A stretch of 64,000 bases of DNA from Pedobacter heparinus DSM 2366 (GTDB lineage: Bacteria; Bacteroidota; Bacteroidia; Sphingobacteriales; Sphingobacteriaceae): contig NC_013061.1 in NCBI RefSeq assembly GCF_000023825.1, positions 248,001-312,000 on the forward strand. The letters are read 5' to 3'. Both the position numbers and the translations under genes were made by a program. Within the stretch, counting starts at the first letter, position 1. Each line of letters begins with the position of its first letter. Below are positions 45,811 through 54,666 of this stretch, piece after piece. The notes beneath the pieces were generated by a model. That model had not been told where the DNA came from. It saw nothing but the letters and a program-made list of their open reading frames with translations, and searched no databases.

Positions 45811-46818
45811 ATGCTTAAATTTTGCACTTTATTTAATTCTGCTTATTTATCACGTGGTCTGGCCATGTACAATTCACTGGAGCAGCATTGCGACGATTTT
45901 CACCTGTATATTGTTGCGTTTGATGAAGATTGTTATGATGCACTTCTGGCACTTCAGCTAAGTCATGCAAGTGTTATCGCGCTAAAGGACTTCGAAAATG
46001 AAGCACTGCTGGCTGTAAAAATGGGCAGGACACCAACAGAATACTGCTGGACCTGTTCTTCATCTGCCATCAAGTATTGTATAGAGACCTACCAGCTTGA
46101 CCATTGCACTTATGTAGATGCAGACCTGTTGTTTTTTAACAATCCCAAGGTTTTATATGATGAAATGGGGGATAAATCAGTCCTGATTACAAAACACAGG
46201 TTTACCCCATGCTTTGACCAGTCGGCAACCAGCGGGGTCTATTGTGTACAATACCTTACTTTTAAGAACACCCTGGAGGGCATGACCGCGCTGAACTGGT
46301 GGGTTGATGCCTGTCTGGAATGGTGTTTTTGCAGAATGGAAGATAATAAATTTGGTGATCAGAAATACCTGGACGACTGGACAGCAAGATTTAAGGGGGT
46401 GCATGAACTGAAACACCTTGGTGGTGGAGTAGCGCCATGGAATGTGCAGCAGTATGCCTTTAAACGTGTAGCAGGCAAAATACGCGGGACAGAGTTTTTT
46501 AGCAACAATAATTTTGACCTCGTTTTTTACCATTATCACGCCTTTGCCTATACCTGGAACAACAGTTACAGGTTAACCAATGAGATCTATCCCCTGAACA
46601 GAAATCAGATCAGGCACATTTACAAACCTTATGTGCTGGCACTCCTAAAGGCAGAAAAGACAATCGGAGCATTGGGTGAACATGTAAGGGCATACAAAAG
46701 AACTGAAGAAGGAATATGGATCAACCGGGTGATTGGCCGCTGGGCGGTATTCTTCCTCAAAGGTTTTTACAAACAGTATTATTCTAAACGCTTTTTTCAA
46801 TATGGCATCTTTAATTAA
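45811..46818 (+). CDS. Glycosyltransferase-like protein (nucleotide-sugar transferase fold, DxD motif)
   Basis: 335 residues, no signal peptide. The first about 130 residues form a GT-A-like fold: CTLFNSAYLSRGLAMYNSLEQHC resembles the start of family-8-type transferases, and YVDADLLFF supplies a DxD metal-binding motif (Asp-Ala-Asp). Further aromatic-rich regions (GVAPWNVQQYAF, FYHYHAFAY) may form the acceptor site. Many cysteines for a cytoplasmic protein. Its last 17 bases overlap the ketoisomerase gene. Likely a polysaccharide or glycan transferase; donor unknown. Confidence 0.75.
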   Translation: MLKFCTLFNSAYLSRGLAMYNSLEQHCDDFHLYIVAFDEDCYDALLALQLSHASVIALKDFENEALLAVKMGRTPTEYCWTCSSSAIKYCIETYQLDHCTYVDADLLFFNNPKVLYDEMGDKSVLITKHRFTPCFDQSATSGVYCVQYLTFKNTLEGMTALNWWVDACLEWCFCRMEDNKFGDQKYLDDWTARFKGVHELKHLGGGVAPWNVQQYAFKRVAGKIRGTEFFSNNNFDLVFYHYHAFAYTWNNSYRLTNEIYPLNRNQIRHIYKPYVLALLKAEKTIGALGEHVRAYKRTEEGIWINRVIGRWAVFFLKGFYKQYYSKRFFQYGIFN

Positions 46819-47185
46819 CTTAAAAACATTTACGGATAAGCGTGGCAACCTTACCGTTATCGAAAGGGCTGTACCTTTTGATATCAAAAGGATCTTTTAC
46901 ATTTACGGGGTGGATGATTCTGAACGCGGTGGCCACCGCCATCATAAAACGATACAGGCCGCCATTTGTATTCGTGGTAATTGTACCATTTATAACGACA
47001 ATGGCCGGGATGAATGCACTTTTGTGCTGGATTCGCCCGACAAATGTCTGCTCATCCGGCCGGAAGACTGGCATACCATGTACGATTTCAGTGAAGATGC
47101 CATTTTAATGGTATTGGCTTCAGAATATTTTGACGCAAATGATTACATCAGCACACCTTATGTTTATCAATACAGCAGAGTATGA
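46802..47185 (+). CDS. FdtA/QdtA-like sugar 3,4-ketoisomerase (WxcM-type cupin)
   Basis: 127 residues from ATG at 46802, chosen since the cupin core then begins correctly (SLINLKTFTDKRGNLTVIE). The cupin carries RIFYIYGVDDSERGGHRHHKTIQAAICIRGNCTIY and LDSPDKCLLIRPEDWHTMYDFSEDAILMVLAS, the family pattern of dTDP-6-deoxy-hexopyranos-4-ulose 3,4-ketoisomerases, including the active-site histidines in GHRHHK. Its usual partners (aminotransferase, dTDP-glucose genes) are missing; only the glycosyltransferase gene lies beside it, overlapping by 17 bases. Confidence 0.88.
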   Translation: MASLINLKTFTDKRGNLTVIERAVPFDIKRIFYIYGVDDSERGGHRHHKTIQAAICIRGNCTIYNDNGRDECTFVLDSPDKCLLIRPEDWHTMYDFSEDAILMVLASEYFDANDYISTPYVYQYSRV

Positions 47186-47262
47186 ATACGATCATCATCA
47201 TTAAAGACCAGGCTAAAAGGGGGCCTTACCCATATCAGTGCACATTCTGGGTAAAGGTTTAA
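47182..47262 (+). pseudogene. Short ORF coupled to the ketoisomerase gene, probable gene remnant
   Basis: ATG at 47182 overlaps the ketoisomerase stop (ATGA) and opens a frame of 26 codons (MNTIIIIKDQAKRG... ending TAA at 47262). The tight overlap is what a next operon gene would show, but the product is too short to place in any family. It may be the first codons of a deleted sugar-locus gene, or a chance ORF. Confidence 0.3.
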
Positions 47263-47300
47263 CCAGTCTGTTTTAACTAGGCATAAAAAAAGCTTAGAAT

Positions 47301-47330
47301 TTAGTATTTTAGTCCTGGTTAAAATACTAA
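47301..47330. promoter_or_regulatory. Perfect 11-base inverted repeat directly before the CHRD lipoprotein start
   Basis: TTAGTATTTTA (47301-47311), an 8-base spacer GTCCTGGT, and TAAAATACTAA (47320-47330). The right arm ends one base before the ATG at 47332. It is A/T-rich with no T-run after it, so it is more likely an operator, or a structure that masks the start codon in the mRNA, than a terminator. Confidence 0.6.
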
Positions 47331-47331
47331 G

Positions 47332-47814
47332 ATGAGCAAAAATATAACAGGTGGACTTGAATGGAAAGTTATAGCGGTGTGTATACTGTTGTGTGGACTG
47401 GGTTGTAAAAAAATAGACGGTATAGCGGATACGAAGATCAAACCCCCTGTCAGAACTTATGTAGTAACAGCAAGAATTGATAAAAAAGGCACCAATAGCA
47501 ATTCTGAAGGTACAGCGGTACTTAAAGGCACTTATGATGAAGGTACGAAAGCGTTAAGCTATACCTTGGAATACAAAGATCTGGTGCCGCAGGTCATCAC
47601 CCTTAGAAGCGGAGCTAAAGGGTCGGTTGGAACTTTGATACAGGAAATTTATAAAAAAAGCACTGAAAAAGAGGCTTCATTGCCTATAAAGGGGGGCTTT
47701 ACATTGAGTCCTTTACAGGAACGTAATTTATTGAAAGGGCAATGGTTTGTTGCTATAGGCACTTTAACGTTAAATCCTGAAATTTCGGGCATACTTACAC
47801 TAAAGCAAAAATAA
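47332..47814 (+). CDS. CHRD-domain-like lipoprotein
   Basis: 160 residues. Lipoprotein signal with lipobox GLGC (Cys25) and KK following. The rest resembles a CHRD domain: SEGTAVLKGTYDEGTKALSYTLEYKDLVPQVITLRSGAKGSVG, then LLKGQWFVAIGTLTLNPEISGILTLKQ. Expected at the periplasmic or surface face of the membrane. It is the first gene before a sigma factor / FecR / TonB receptor unit, 8 bases upstream of the sigma factor gene, so probably cotranscribed with it. Function unknown. Confidence 0.8.
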   Translation: MSKNITGGLEWKVIAVCILLCGLGCKKIDGIADTKIKPPVRTYVVTARIDKKGTNSNSEGTAVLKGTYDEGTKALSYTLEYKDLVPQVITLRSGAKGSVGTLIQEIYKKSTEKEASLPIKGGFTLSPLQERNLLKGQWFVAIGTLTLNPEISGILTLKQK

Positions 47815-47822
47815 GAGCAATA

Positions 47823-48431
47823 ATGGAAAGGGAGTATGCGCGTCTTAATGAAGAAGATCAAAAGCTGGTTAACGCAATTGTGCAGCGCGATAAAAAGCTG
47901 TTTGAAGTGCTCTATAAAAAATATTATCAGCAGTTATTTGCTGTGGCCTACCGCTATGTAGGCCAGGCAGAAATTGCAGAAGAGATTGTTCATGATGTGT
48001 TTATAACTATATGGAATAAAGCAGATCAGTTAAATATTCAACATTCAATGAAAAGTTATTTGTTTAAATCGATCGTAAATTCATCCCTGAACTTTATTAA
48101 AAAAGAGAAGGTCCAGGCAGAAAAACAGCAGGTATATATGGCCATAGTAGATAAAGAAACTGCTGATGAACCGGATACGGATAGGGAGGAAGCACTGCTT
48201 AAAGACCTTGCACAGGCACTGGAACTGCTGCCCGATAAATGCAGACAAGTGATGTACCTGAGCCGTTTCGGGAAACTGAAACAACAGGAGATTGCCACAC
48301 AGATGAACATCTCCATTAAAACAGTGAAAAATCACCTCACTTACGGTTTTCAAAAGTTAAGGGAACAGCTTGAGAAACGAAAACATATTGCAATTGTGCT
48401 GTTCCTGCTTTTAAACATTTTAACGCCTTAA
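47823..48431 (+). CDS. ECF RNA polymerase sigma factor (FecI-type, Bacteroidota)
   Basis: 202 residues. Region 2 (KLFEVLYKKYYQQLFAVAYRYVGQAEIAEEIVHDVFITIWNK) and region 4 (LPDKCRQVMYLSRFGKLKQQEIATQMNISIKTVKNHLTYGFQKLREQL) are intact. The C-terminus adds a hydrophobic tail (HIAIVLFLLLNIL), unusual for a cytoplasmic sigma factor and possibly a membrane contact. Followed 10 bases later by its likely anti-sigma factor FecR. Confidence 0.95.
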   Translation: MEREYARLNEEDQKLVNAIVQRDKKLFEVLYKKYYQQLFAVAYRYVGQAEIAEEIVHDVFITIWNKADQLNIQHSMKSYLFKSIVNSSLNFIKKEKVQAEKQQVYMAIVDKETADEPDTDREEALLKDLAQALELLPDKCRQVMYLSRFGKLKQQEIATQMNISIKTVKNHLTYGFQKLREQLEKRKHIAIVLFLLLNILTP

Positions 48432-48441
48432 AACTCTCCTT

Positions 48442-49437
48442 ATGAAGCAATTTGAAACTAATGAAGAATTGATATACGCCCTGATCATTGATGATCTGGA
48501 TGGATCAATTACAGCCGAAAATAAGCTGCTCCTGGAACAATGGAGAACCGCTGATGCGGACCATGAAAAAACTTATCAGGATTTTCTAGATGTACAGACA
48601 GGTATGGATAAACTGTACAAAAAAAACGGATATGACCCACAGGAATCCTGGAAATCGCTGGATAAAAAAATAACCCTGCTGGAGGATGACCGTTTTGCAG
48701 CGGTTAAACCCTTGCGCCATAAGGGTATATGGTATAAAGTTGCGGCCGCTGTGCTGCTTATTTGTGGATTGGGGTATTATTTTATAGTACAAAACGGGTA
48801 TGTGGTGATCTCGACCGCCGGGAATGCGGCAATAACCCGTATTGTTTTGCCCGATGGCACAGAAGTAAACCTCAATGCAGCAACAAAAATAAGGTACAAT
48901 AAAAATAATTTTGCAGGCGACAGAAAGCTCGAACTGTTAACCGGAGAAGTATTTATTCATGTGGTAAGCCATACTTCATCCCGTTTCAGGGTTGATTTAG
49001 GGGACATTGAAGCCGAAGATATTGGCACAAGTTTTAATGTGATCAGAAATGATGATAAAATAGCTGTAGTTGTTGAAGAAGGAAAAGTGGCTTTAAAGCA
49101 CCTGGATTTAAACCGGGAAATCCTGTTAACTGCCGGAAAACTTGGTGTATATGATACAAAAAGAAAAATGCTGGTTGCGGCCGATAATTTAAATGTAAAC
49201 TATAAAGCCTGGGTAGATAAGGATTTTATTTTTCAGGAAGTTCCGGTGGATCAGGTTGCAGAGCAGCTGGAAAAGGTATATCAGATCCCTATCGATATCA
49301 AAGGAGCGCTGAAAGATAGAAAGTTAACAGCAAGGTTACATTATCAAACTTTAGATAGTGCACTTGCCGTAATTTCCGCATCTTTGCAATGCAAAGTAAT
49401 AAAGGAAAAGGACACTTATGTTTTATCGGATAATTAG
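48442..49437 (+). CDS. FecR-family anti-sigma factor
   Basis: 331 residues. Cytoplasmic N-terminal anti-sigma region (about 1-90), one membrane helix (about 97-115), FecR domain (ISTAGNAAITRIVLPDGTEVNLNAATKIRY...F.VDLGDIEAEDIGTSFNVIRNDDKIAVVVEEGKVAL), and a C-terminal domain of the DUF4974 type (PVDQVAEQLEKVYQIPIDIKGALKDRKLTARLHYQTLDSALAVISASL), which interacts with the TonB receptor signalling domain. The last 20 bases overlap the receptor gene. Confidence 0.95.
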   Translation: MKQFETNEELIYALIIDDLDGSITAENKLLLEQWRTADADHEKTYQDFLDVQTGMDKLYKKNGYDPQESWKSLDKKITLLEDDRFAAVKPLRHKGIWYKVAAAVLLICGLGYYFIVQNGYVVISTAGNAAITRIVLPDGTEVNLNAATKIRYNKNNFAGDRKLELLTGEVFIHVVSHTSSRFRVDLGDIEAEDIGTSFNVIRNDDKIAVVVEEGKVALKHLDLNREILLTAGKLGVYDTKRKMLVAADNLNVNYKAWVDKDFIFQEVPVDQVAEQLEKVYQIPIDIKGALKDRKLTARLHYQTLDSALAVISASLQCKVIKEKDTYVLSDN

Positions 49438-51976
49438 ACAGCAATCTTTTTTACCTGTTCTTTTTTTATTTGTATTATCCGGACAAAGCCTGTTTGCACA
49501 ACAAAAGAACCTGCTTGCAAGTAAGGTGACGATAAGTTTACCAGCAGATTCGCTGATTAAAAACCTGCTGAGGCTGGAGCTCAAAACCAGGAACAACTTT
49601 GCCTTCGACCCGGATCAGCTGCGATCCATAAAAATACCTGAACAGTTTTTTGTACAAACAGCCTTAAGCACTGTCCTTGAAAAAATATTATCAGGTACCA
49701 ACCTGGTTTTTAGCCAGATTGGGAACGATATTGTAATTGCCCCAAAAAAAGGGGTAATATGGACGATTCACGGACATGTACGCGATAAATCAAGCGGGGA
49801 AGAACTGATGGGGGCAACCCTGCAGATCCAGGCCCTGGAGGTCGGGGTAAACACCAATCAATATGGGTTCTATTCTATTTCGGTTCCCGAAGGTGATTAC
49901 CTGATAAAGGTTTCCAATCCCGGGTACCTGGATTTTGAAAAACGGGTTAAATTAAATGGAAACCGGCAGGAAGAGATAGAATTGCTGCTTAAAGAACGTC
50001 AGCTGGAAGAAGTGGTCATCCGGCAATCCATCATTACCCCCAATCCGATATTGCGGAATGAACTGAACTTTGCCGCAAAACAACTGAACAATACACCTTA
50101 TTATGCCGGTGAGACTGACGTAATGAAACGGCTGCAAATGGAAAATGGTATCAAAGCGCTAACGGAAGGCAGCTCGGGCTTGTTTGTTAGGGGTGGCAAT
50201 GCCGACCAGAACCTGATCCTGCTGGATGAAGCCATTGTGTATAATCCTTCCCATTTGTATGGACTGGTTTCTGTTTTTAATGCCGATGCAGTTAATAATT
50301 TACAGGTTTACAGAGATTATATGCCAGCCAACTATGGGGGACGGCTTTCATCAGTAATTGTAAACAGGATGGCCGAAGGGAACAGTAAAGAATTTCATTT
50401 AAATGGGGGCATTAACCTGATGTCGGCCAGGTTGGCTGTTGAAGGACCAATTGTAAAGGACAAAGGCTCATTCATTGTAGCCTACCGCCGCAGCTTGCTG
50501 GATGTTTTTCACAGTAAGTTTAAACTGTTTAACCCAAACTCTGTTTATTACGACATCAATGCCAAGGCAAACTATAAGCTAAACAGAGACAACAGCGTAT
50601 TTTATTCCGTATACCTGGGTAAGGACCACCTGCTTTCAGAGAATTCATATACAAACAACTGGGGAAATTTAACTTCTACACTGCGCTGGAACCATGTTTT
50701 TAGTTCAAGAGTGTTTTTAAATGTTTCTGCCATTTACAGCAATTACAGCAATCTCCTGGATTTGAACGCCGATACCCTGTCGCAGAAAAGCCAGTGGAGT
50801 ACCGGTGTAAAAGACCTTACCCTGAAAGCCGATTATACCTATTACAGAACGCCCTCAAATCAGATCAAGTTTGGACTCTCGGGTATTTATCATCAGTTCT
50901 CGCCCGGCGAAATGTTCAATCAGGAAGCTTTTGAGTTTAATATATCCCGGGACAAATCGTTTGAATCCGCACTTTATTATTCCCAGCAGATTTCTCTGAG
51001 CAAGTTGTTCGAGCTGAATTATGGCCTCCGCCTTGGCTTTTTCAGGAATTCGGAAGAAAAGCGGAATATTTTTGATGCGGAGGGAAACAGGCTGAAGAAG
51101 TATGACCATAAATTTTTTGTTAAGCCAGAGCCAAGGGTCAACATCAGTTATCTCCCCACAGCAAACCAGCGTTTTTTTGTAACTTACAACCTCAATTATC
51201 AATACCTGCAACTGATCCAGAACAGTACACTGGCCTTTTCTTCACTTGAACCATGGGTGCCGGCATCGGCAAATATCAAGCCGCAACGCTCCAATCATTT
51301 TGCACTGGGCTATCGCTACTCTCCGGCCAATTATCTCTTTTCCATCAGTGTTTACTATAAGAAACTGGACAATCAGCTGGACCTGATAGGTCATGCGCAG
51401 ATCATCAGGAATCCTGAAGTGAGAGATCAGCTCAGGGCAGGTACATCCAACGCTTATGGAGTAGAAGTGGAGATGAATAAAACTGCAGGTAAATTTTCAG
51501 GGACTTTAGCTTACAGCTATTCCAGGGTATACCGGAAAATCTCCGATATTAATTTCGGAGAACGGTTTGTAGCCAATTATGATATCCCCCATGAACTAAA
51601 ACTAACGGCCAGGTACGAGTTTAACAACAGCCTCTCCGTCCAGTCGTTCTTTACCTATTCTACCGGCAGACCGCTTACCTTGCCCGTGGGCTATTATCAG
51701 CATGATGGCTTAAATGTGCCGATTTTTGAAGGAAGAAATACTTCCCGTTTCCCCGATTTTAGCCGCCTGGATGTTTCGGCCCAGTACCGCTTACAAAGCC
51801 ACTTATCGGGGCGCCGCTCCCTGCAGCATACCATTTCAATAGGTGCATATAATTTATATAACCGAAAAAATCCCTTATATTACCATTTAAACTCCTCTTC
51901 GTTTGAGTCGAAGGGAAGTACAATTGAATATGGGTTCGGTTTTTATCCCTGGGTTGCCTATAGCTTTAAAATTTAA
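49418..51976 (+). CDS. TonB-dependent receptor with N-terminal STN signalling domain
   Basis: 852 residues. Signal peptide (1-about 28), secretin/TonB N-terminal domain (about 35-112, KNLLASKVTISLPADSLIKNLLRLELKTRNNFAFD) that contacts FecR, carboxypeptidase-like beta domain (about 117-195), plug (about 200-310, SSGLFVRGGNADQNLILLDEAIVYNPSHLYGLVSVFNADAV) and a 22-strand-type barrel. The domain order and the overlap with FecR define a FecA-like trans-envelope signalling receptor. No SusD lipoprotein follows; a DUF4249 lipoprotein does. Confidence 0.94.
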   Translation: MFYRIIRQQSFLPVLFLFVLSGQSLFAQQKNLLASKVTISLPADSLIKNLLRLELKTRNNFAFDPDQLRSIKIPEQFFVQTALSTVLEKILSGTNLVFSQIGNDIVIAPKKGVIWTIHGHVRDKSSGEELMGATLQIQALEVGVNTNQYGFYSISVPEGDYLIKVSNPGYLDFEKRVKLNGNRQEEIELLLKERQLEEVVIRQSIITPNPILRNELNFAAKQLNNTPYYAGETDVMKRLQMENGIKALTEGSSGLFVRGGNADQNLILLDEAIVYNPSHLYGLVSVFNADAVNNLQVYRDYMPANYGGRLSSVIVNRMAEGNSKEFHLNGGINLMSARLAVEGPIVKDKGSFIVAYRRSLLDVFHSKFKLFNPNSVYYDINAKANYKLNRDNSVFYSVYLGKDHLLSENSYTNNWGNLTSTLRWNHVFSSRVFLNVSAIYSNYSNLLDLNADTLSQKSQWSTGVKDLTLKADYTYYRTPSNQIKFGLSGIYHQFSPGEMFNQEAFEFNISRDKSFESALYYSQQISLSKLFELNYGLRLGFFRNSEEKRNIFDAEGNRLKKYDHKFFVKPEPRVNISYLPTANQRFFVTYNLNYQYLQLIQNSTLAFSSLEPWVPASANIKPQRSNHFALGYRYSPANYLFSISVYYKKLDNQLDLIGHAQIIRNPEVRDQLRAGTSNAYGVEVEMNKTAGKFSGTLAYSYSRVYRKISDINFGERFVANYDIPHELKLTARYEFNNSLSVQSFFTYSTGRPLTLPVGYYQHDGLNVPIFEGRNTSRFPDFSRLDVSAQYRLQSHLSGRRSLQHTISIGAYNLYNRKNPLYYHLNSSSFESKGSTIEYGFGFYPWVAYSFKI

Positions 51977-51977
51977 T

Positions 51978-52814
51978 ATGAAGGGTTTCAGGAATTATTT
52001 GGCTGTGCTGCTGTGTTTGCTGGTTCTTGCCGGTTGCAAGAAGATTGCAATGGATGATTCGTTCTTAAAACCCCGCAGGGTTTACGACCTGGCAGTTGAA
52101 GGAGGTTTTAATACCCTTGGCACAGCGCAGTACATCAGGCTGACCAAGCCGGCCTTGCATCCGGATTCTATACCAAAACCTATCGTAAAAGCCTCTGTTG
52201 TGGTGAATGATGGAAAAACAGATATTGTGTTCAGGGAAACCACTACACCCGGGGTTTATCAGGGCACCAACAGAAATGACCCTAACTATAACAATGCCTA
52301 TACTTTAACCATTAAATACAACGGTAAAACCTATACAGCCGTAGATACACTAAGGCAGGTAGTGAATATTGTAGACGATTTTCTACCATTGTCTACCCAC
52401 CTGCAAGCCGATAAGACCATACAGGGAACTATTCCTAAACATACATTTGGGTACCTTAATCCCAACAAATGGTTCATTGCTTACCAGGATATCCCTTTGT
52501 GGAACCCTGCAAAATTTGATCAGACCAAATACTATAGCTATACGCATCTTCTGGGCTCACCAAATTCGCTGTATCCGCTGAATAACCTCAAAAGGACCTT
52601 CACAGTAGGCCAGGAAGATTTTATCACCATTTATAAGATCTCACTTTCAGAAAATTATGCCCGGTATCTATATTCTGTATTTATGGAAACCGACTGGAGC
52701 GGGTTATTTTCCAGTGTACCGGTTAATGTGGAAGGTAATATATCGGGTAATGCACAGGGATATTTTTCTGTAAGTGATGTAGATGCCAGGCGATACAAGG
52801 CCAAAGAACTGTAG
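51978..52814 (+). CDS. DUF4249 lipoprotein, receptor partner
   Basis: 278 residues from ATG at 51978, one base after the receptor stop. Lipobox LAGC (Cys20) with KK after it. The beta-rich body carries the DUF4249 pattern VYDLAVEGGFNTLGTAQYIRLTKPALHPDS...ASVVVNDGKTDIVFRETTTPGVYQG. Such lipoproteins accompany TonB receptors in place of SusD and probably form a lid or a surface ligand-binding part. Cargo unknown. Confidence 0.9.
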   Translation: MKGFRNYLAVLLCLLVLAGCKKIAMDDSFLKPRRVYDLAVEGGFNTLGTAQYIRLTKPALHPDSIPKPIVKASVVVNDGKTDIVFRETTTPGVYQGTNRNDPNYNNAYTLTIKYNGKTYTAVDTLRQVVNIVDDFLPLSTHLQADKTIQGTIPKHTFGYLNPNKWFIAYQDIPLWNPAKFDQTKYYSYTHLLGSPNSLYPLNNLKRTFTVGQEDFITIYKISLSENYARYLYSVFMETDWSGLFSSVPVNVEGNISGNAQGYFSVSDVDARRYKAKEL

Positions 52815-52863
52815 ATTTAAACTTTGTGGCCCTGGTGTTGTTATTATTTTATAATTTAATCGC

Positions 52864-54630
52864 ATGACAGATCATAAATCCGGAAAAAATAAAGTTTGGA
52901 AATGGATAGCAGGTATTTTAGCTGTACTCATTATTGCGGGGACAGGAACTGCCTTGTACCTGAATGCAAAATGGAAACCCATCCTATCACAGAAATTAAA
53001 AGATGCGGTCTTTAACCGTAGTTATAAACTGTATAAGCTTGATTTTAATGACATCAGCTTTAACCTGCTTACAGGAAGTGCTGCACTACATGAAGTGTCG
53101 CTAAGCCCCGACACGGCCGTTTACCGTCAACTGAAAGCCCTGGGCCTTGCCCCGGCAAATATTTTTCAGGTAAAGCTGAAAAAACTGCAGTTAAACAGGA
53201 TTGCACTTTTAACAGCCTACTTTAAAAGAAAGATCGAAATGAATGCGGTAATACTGGAAAAGCCCTCTATCAATATGATCCATTACCAGGTAAAAAAAAG
53301 GCCGGAACTGGAAAAGGAAGCGCCAACACTGTATGAAATGATTTCCAACCGTGTCCGGTCTGTTGATGTGAAAGCCATCAGGATCATTGATGCTGATTTT
53401 GACTACATCAATGGGGAAAGTTCAAAAAAGATGCATTCTGTTAAACATTTAAGTATTCAGGTAAAGCATTTTCTGCTCGATTCCCTGTCGCAGTTTGATA
53501 CTACCCGCTATTGTTATGCAAAAGACATCGGTTTTGAACTAACCGGTTACCGGGCTTTAAGCAAAGATAAAATGTATACCATGAAGGTAGATACCGTAAA
53601 GGGCTCCACGGCAGATCAATCCATCTCGGTTACCGGTTTTCAAATGATCCCTATGTATACGGATCTTCAATTCTCCCGTAAATATACTTACGGCAAAGAT
53701 CGTTACGACCTTAAATTCAATAAGATCAGTCTTGAAGGGGTAGATCTTGTCCGACTGAATACTGAGGGCAGCATCCGGGCAAAATCTTTAAAGATTGGCC
53801 CCGCAAAAGTAAATATCTTTGTAAACAGGGAGATGCCACCGCCACCAGGCTTGGATAAAGTGAGAAATTTCCCACATATGGCGCTAAAACGTCTTTCGGT
53901 ACCTGCAAGTATAGACACAGTGCAGTTAACCAATATCGACGTGGCTTATACAGAATATAATCCCATCAGTCAGAAAAGAGGGACTGTTTATTTTCAAAAC
54001 CTGGCTGGCAATATCCGGAACCTTACGAACGATTCCCTGCAGCTGGTTAAAAATAACCATGCGATAGCCAACCTGGAGGCCTTAGTCATGAAGATCAGTA
54101 AAATAGCGGTTCAGATAGACTTTAACCTGACTGATAAAAATGCTGCCTTTCATTACAAAGGAAATGTAGGCCCGATGGATATGAAGGTGTTAAACCCGAT
54201 GGCCAAAGATATGGGCCTGGTCGAGATTGAAAGCGGGCAGATGCAAAGCGCTGCTTTTGATATATATGCAAATGCAAAAGGTTCTTCCGGTAAGGTAAAT
54301 TTCCTTTACAAGGATTTGAAGATCAAACTGCTTAAGGAAGGTGAAGATGGCGAGCCTGCCAAGAAAAAAGGCCTGCTTTCCTTCCTGGCCAATAGCTTAT
54401 TGATAAAAAATGACAATCCTTCAAAGGGCGAAGCGCCCCGGACAGCAAAGGTCACTTTTCAAAGAACGCCGGCAGCTTCTTTTTTTAACCTGATGTGGAA
54501 AAGCTTTTTTATAGGTATGCGCGAAATTGTGGGCATTGGGGCCGTTCCGGTAAAAACGCCTGAACAGGCGATGGAAAAAGTAAAAGACAAGAAAAAGGAA
54601 CGCCGGGAAAAAAAAGCAAAAAGAAACTGA
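52864..54630 (+). CDS. AsmA-like envelope protein, first of a tandem pair
   Basis: 588 residues. A membrane helix at the N-terminus (about 12-31), then a long beta-rich periplasmic region with the AsmA/DUF748-like beginning (KPILSQKLKDAVFNRSYKLYKLDFNDISFNLLTGSAALHEVSLSPDT) and late segment MDMKVLNPMAKDMGLVEIESGQMQSAAFDIYANAKGSSGKVNFLYKDLKIKLL. Ends in a basic tail (KKKERREKKAKRN). Sequence phrases match the next gene closely (LTG.ALHEV / LTG.SALEDV), so the two are tandem paralogues. AsmA-type proteins move phospholipids or aid outer-membrane assembly; that role here is inference. Confidence 0.8.
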   Translation: MTDHKSGKNKVWKWIAGILAVLIIAGTGTALYLNAKWKPILSQKLKDAVFNRSYKLYKLDFNDISFNLLTGSAALHEVSLSPDTAVYRQLKALGLAPANIFQVKLKKLQLNRIALLTAYFKRKIEMNAVILEKPSINMIHYQVKKRPELEKEAPTLYEMISNRVRSVDVKAIRIIDADFDYINGESSKKMHSVKHLSIQVKHFLLDSLSQFDTTRYCYAKDIGFELTGYRALSKDKMYTMKVDTVKGSTADQSISVTGFQMIPMYTDLQFSRKYTYGKDRYDLKFNKISLEGVDLVRLNTEGSIRAKSLKIGPAKVNIFVNREMPPPPGLDKVRNFPHMALKRLSVPASIDTVQLTNIDVAYTEYNPISQKRGTVYFQNLAGNIRNLTNDSLQLVKNNHAIANLEALVMKISKIAVQIDFNLTDKNAAFHYKGNVGPMDMKVLNPMAKDMGLVEIESGQMQSAAFDIYANAKGSSGKVNFLYKDLKIKLLKEGEDGEPAKKKGLLSFLANSLLIKNDNPSKGEAPRTAKVTFQRTPAASFFNLMWKSFFIGMREIVGIGAVPVKTPEQAMEKVKDKKKERREKKAKRN

Positions 54631-54666
54631 TAAAAATGTATATTAGGCTAAACTACCTTATTGTCT

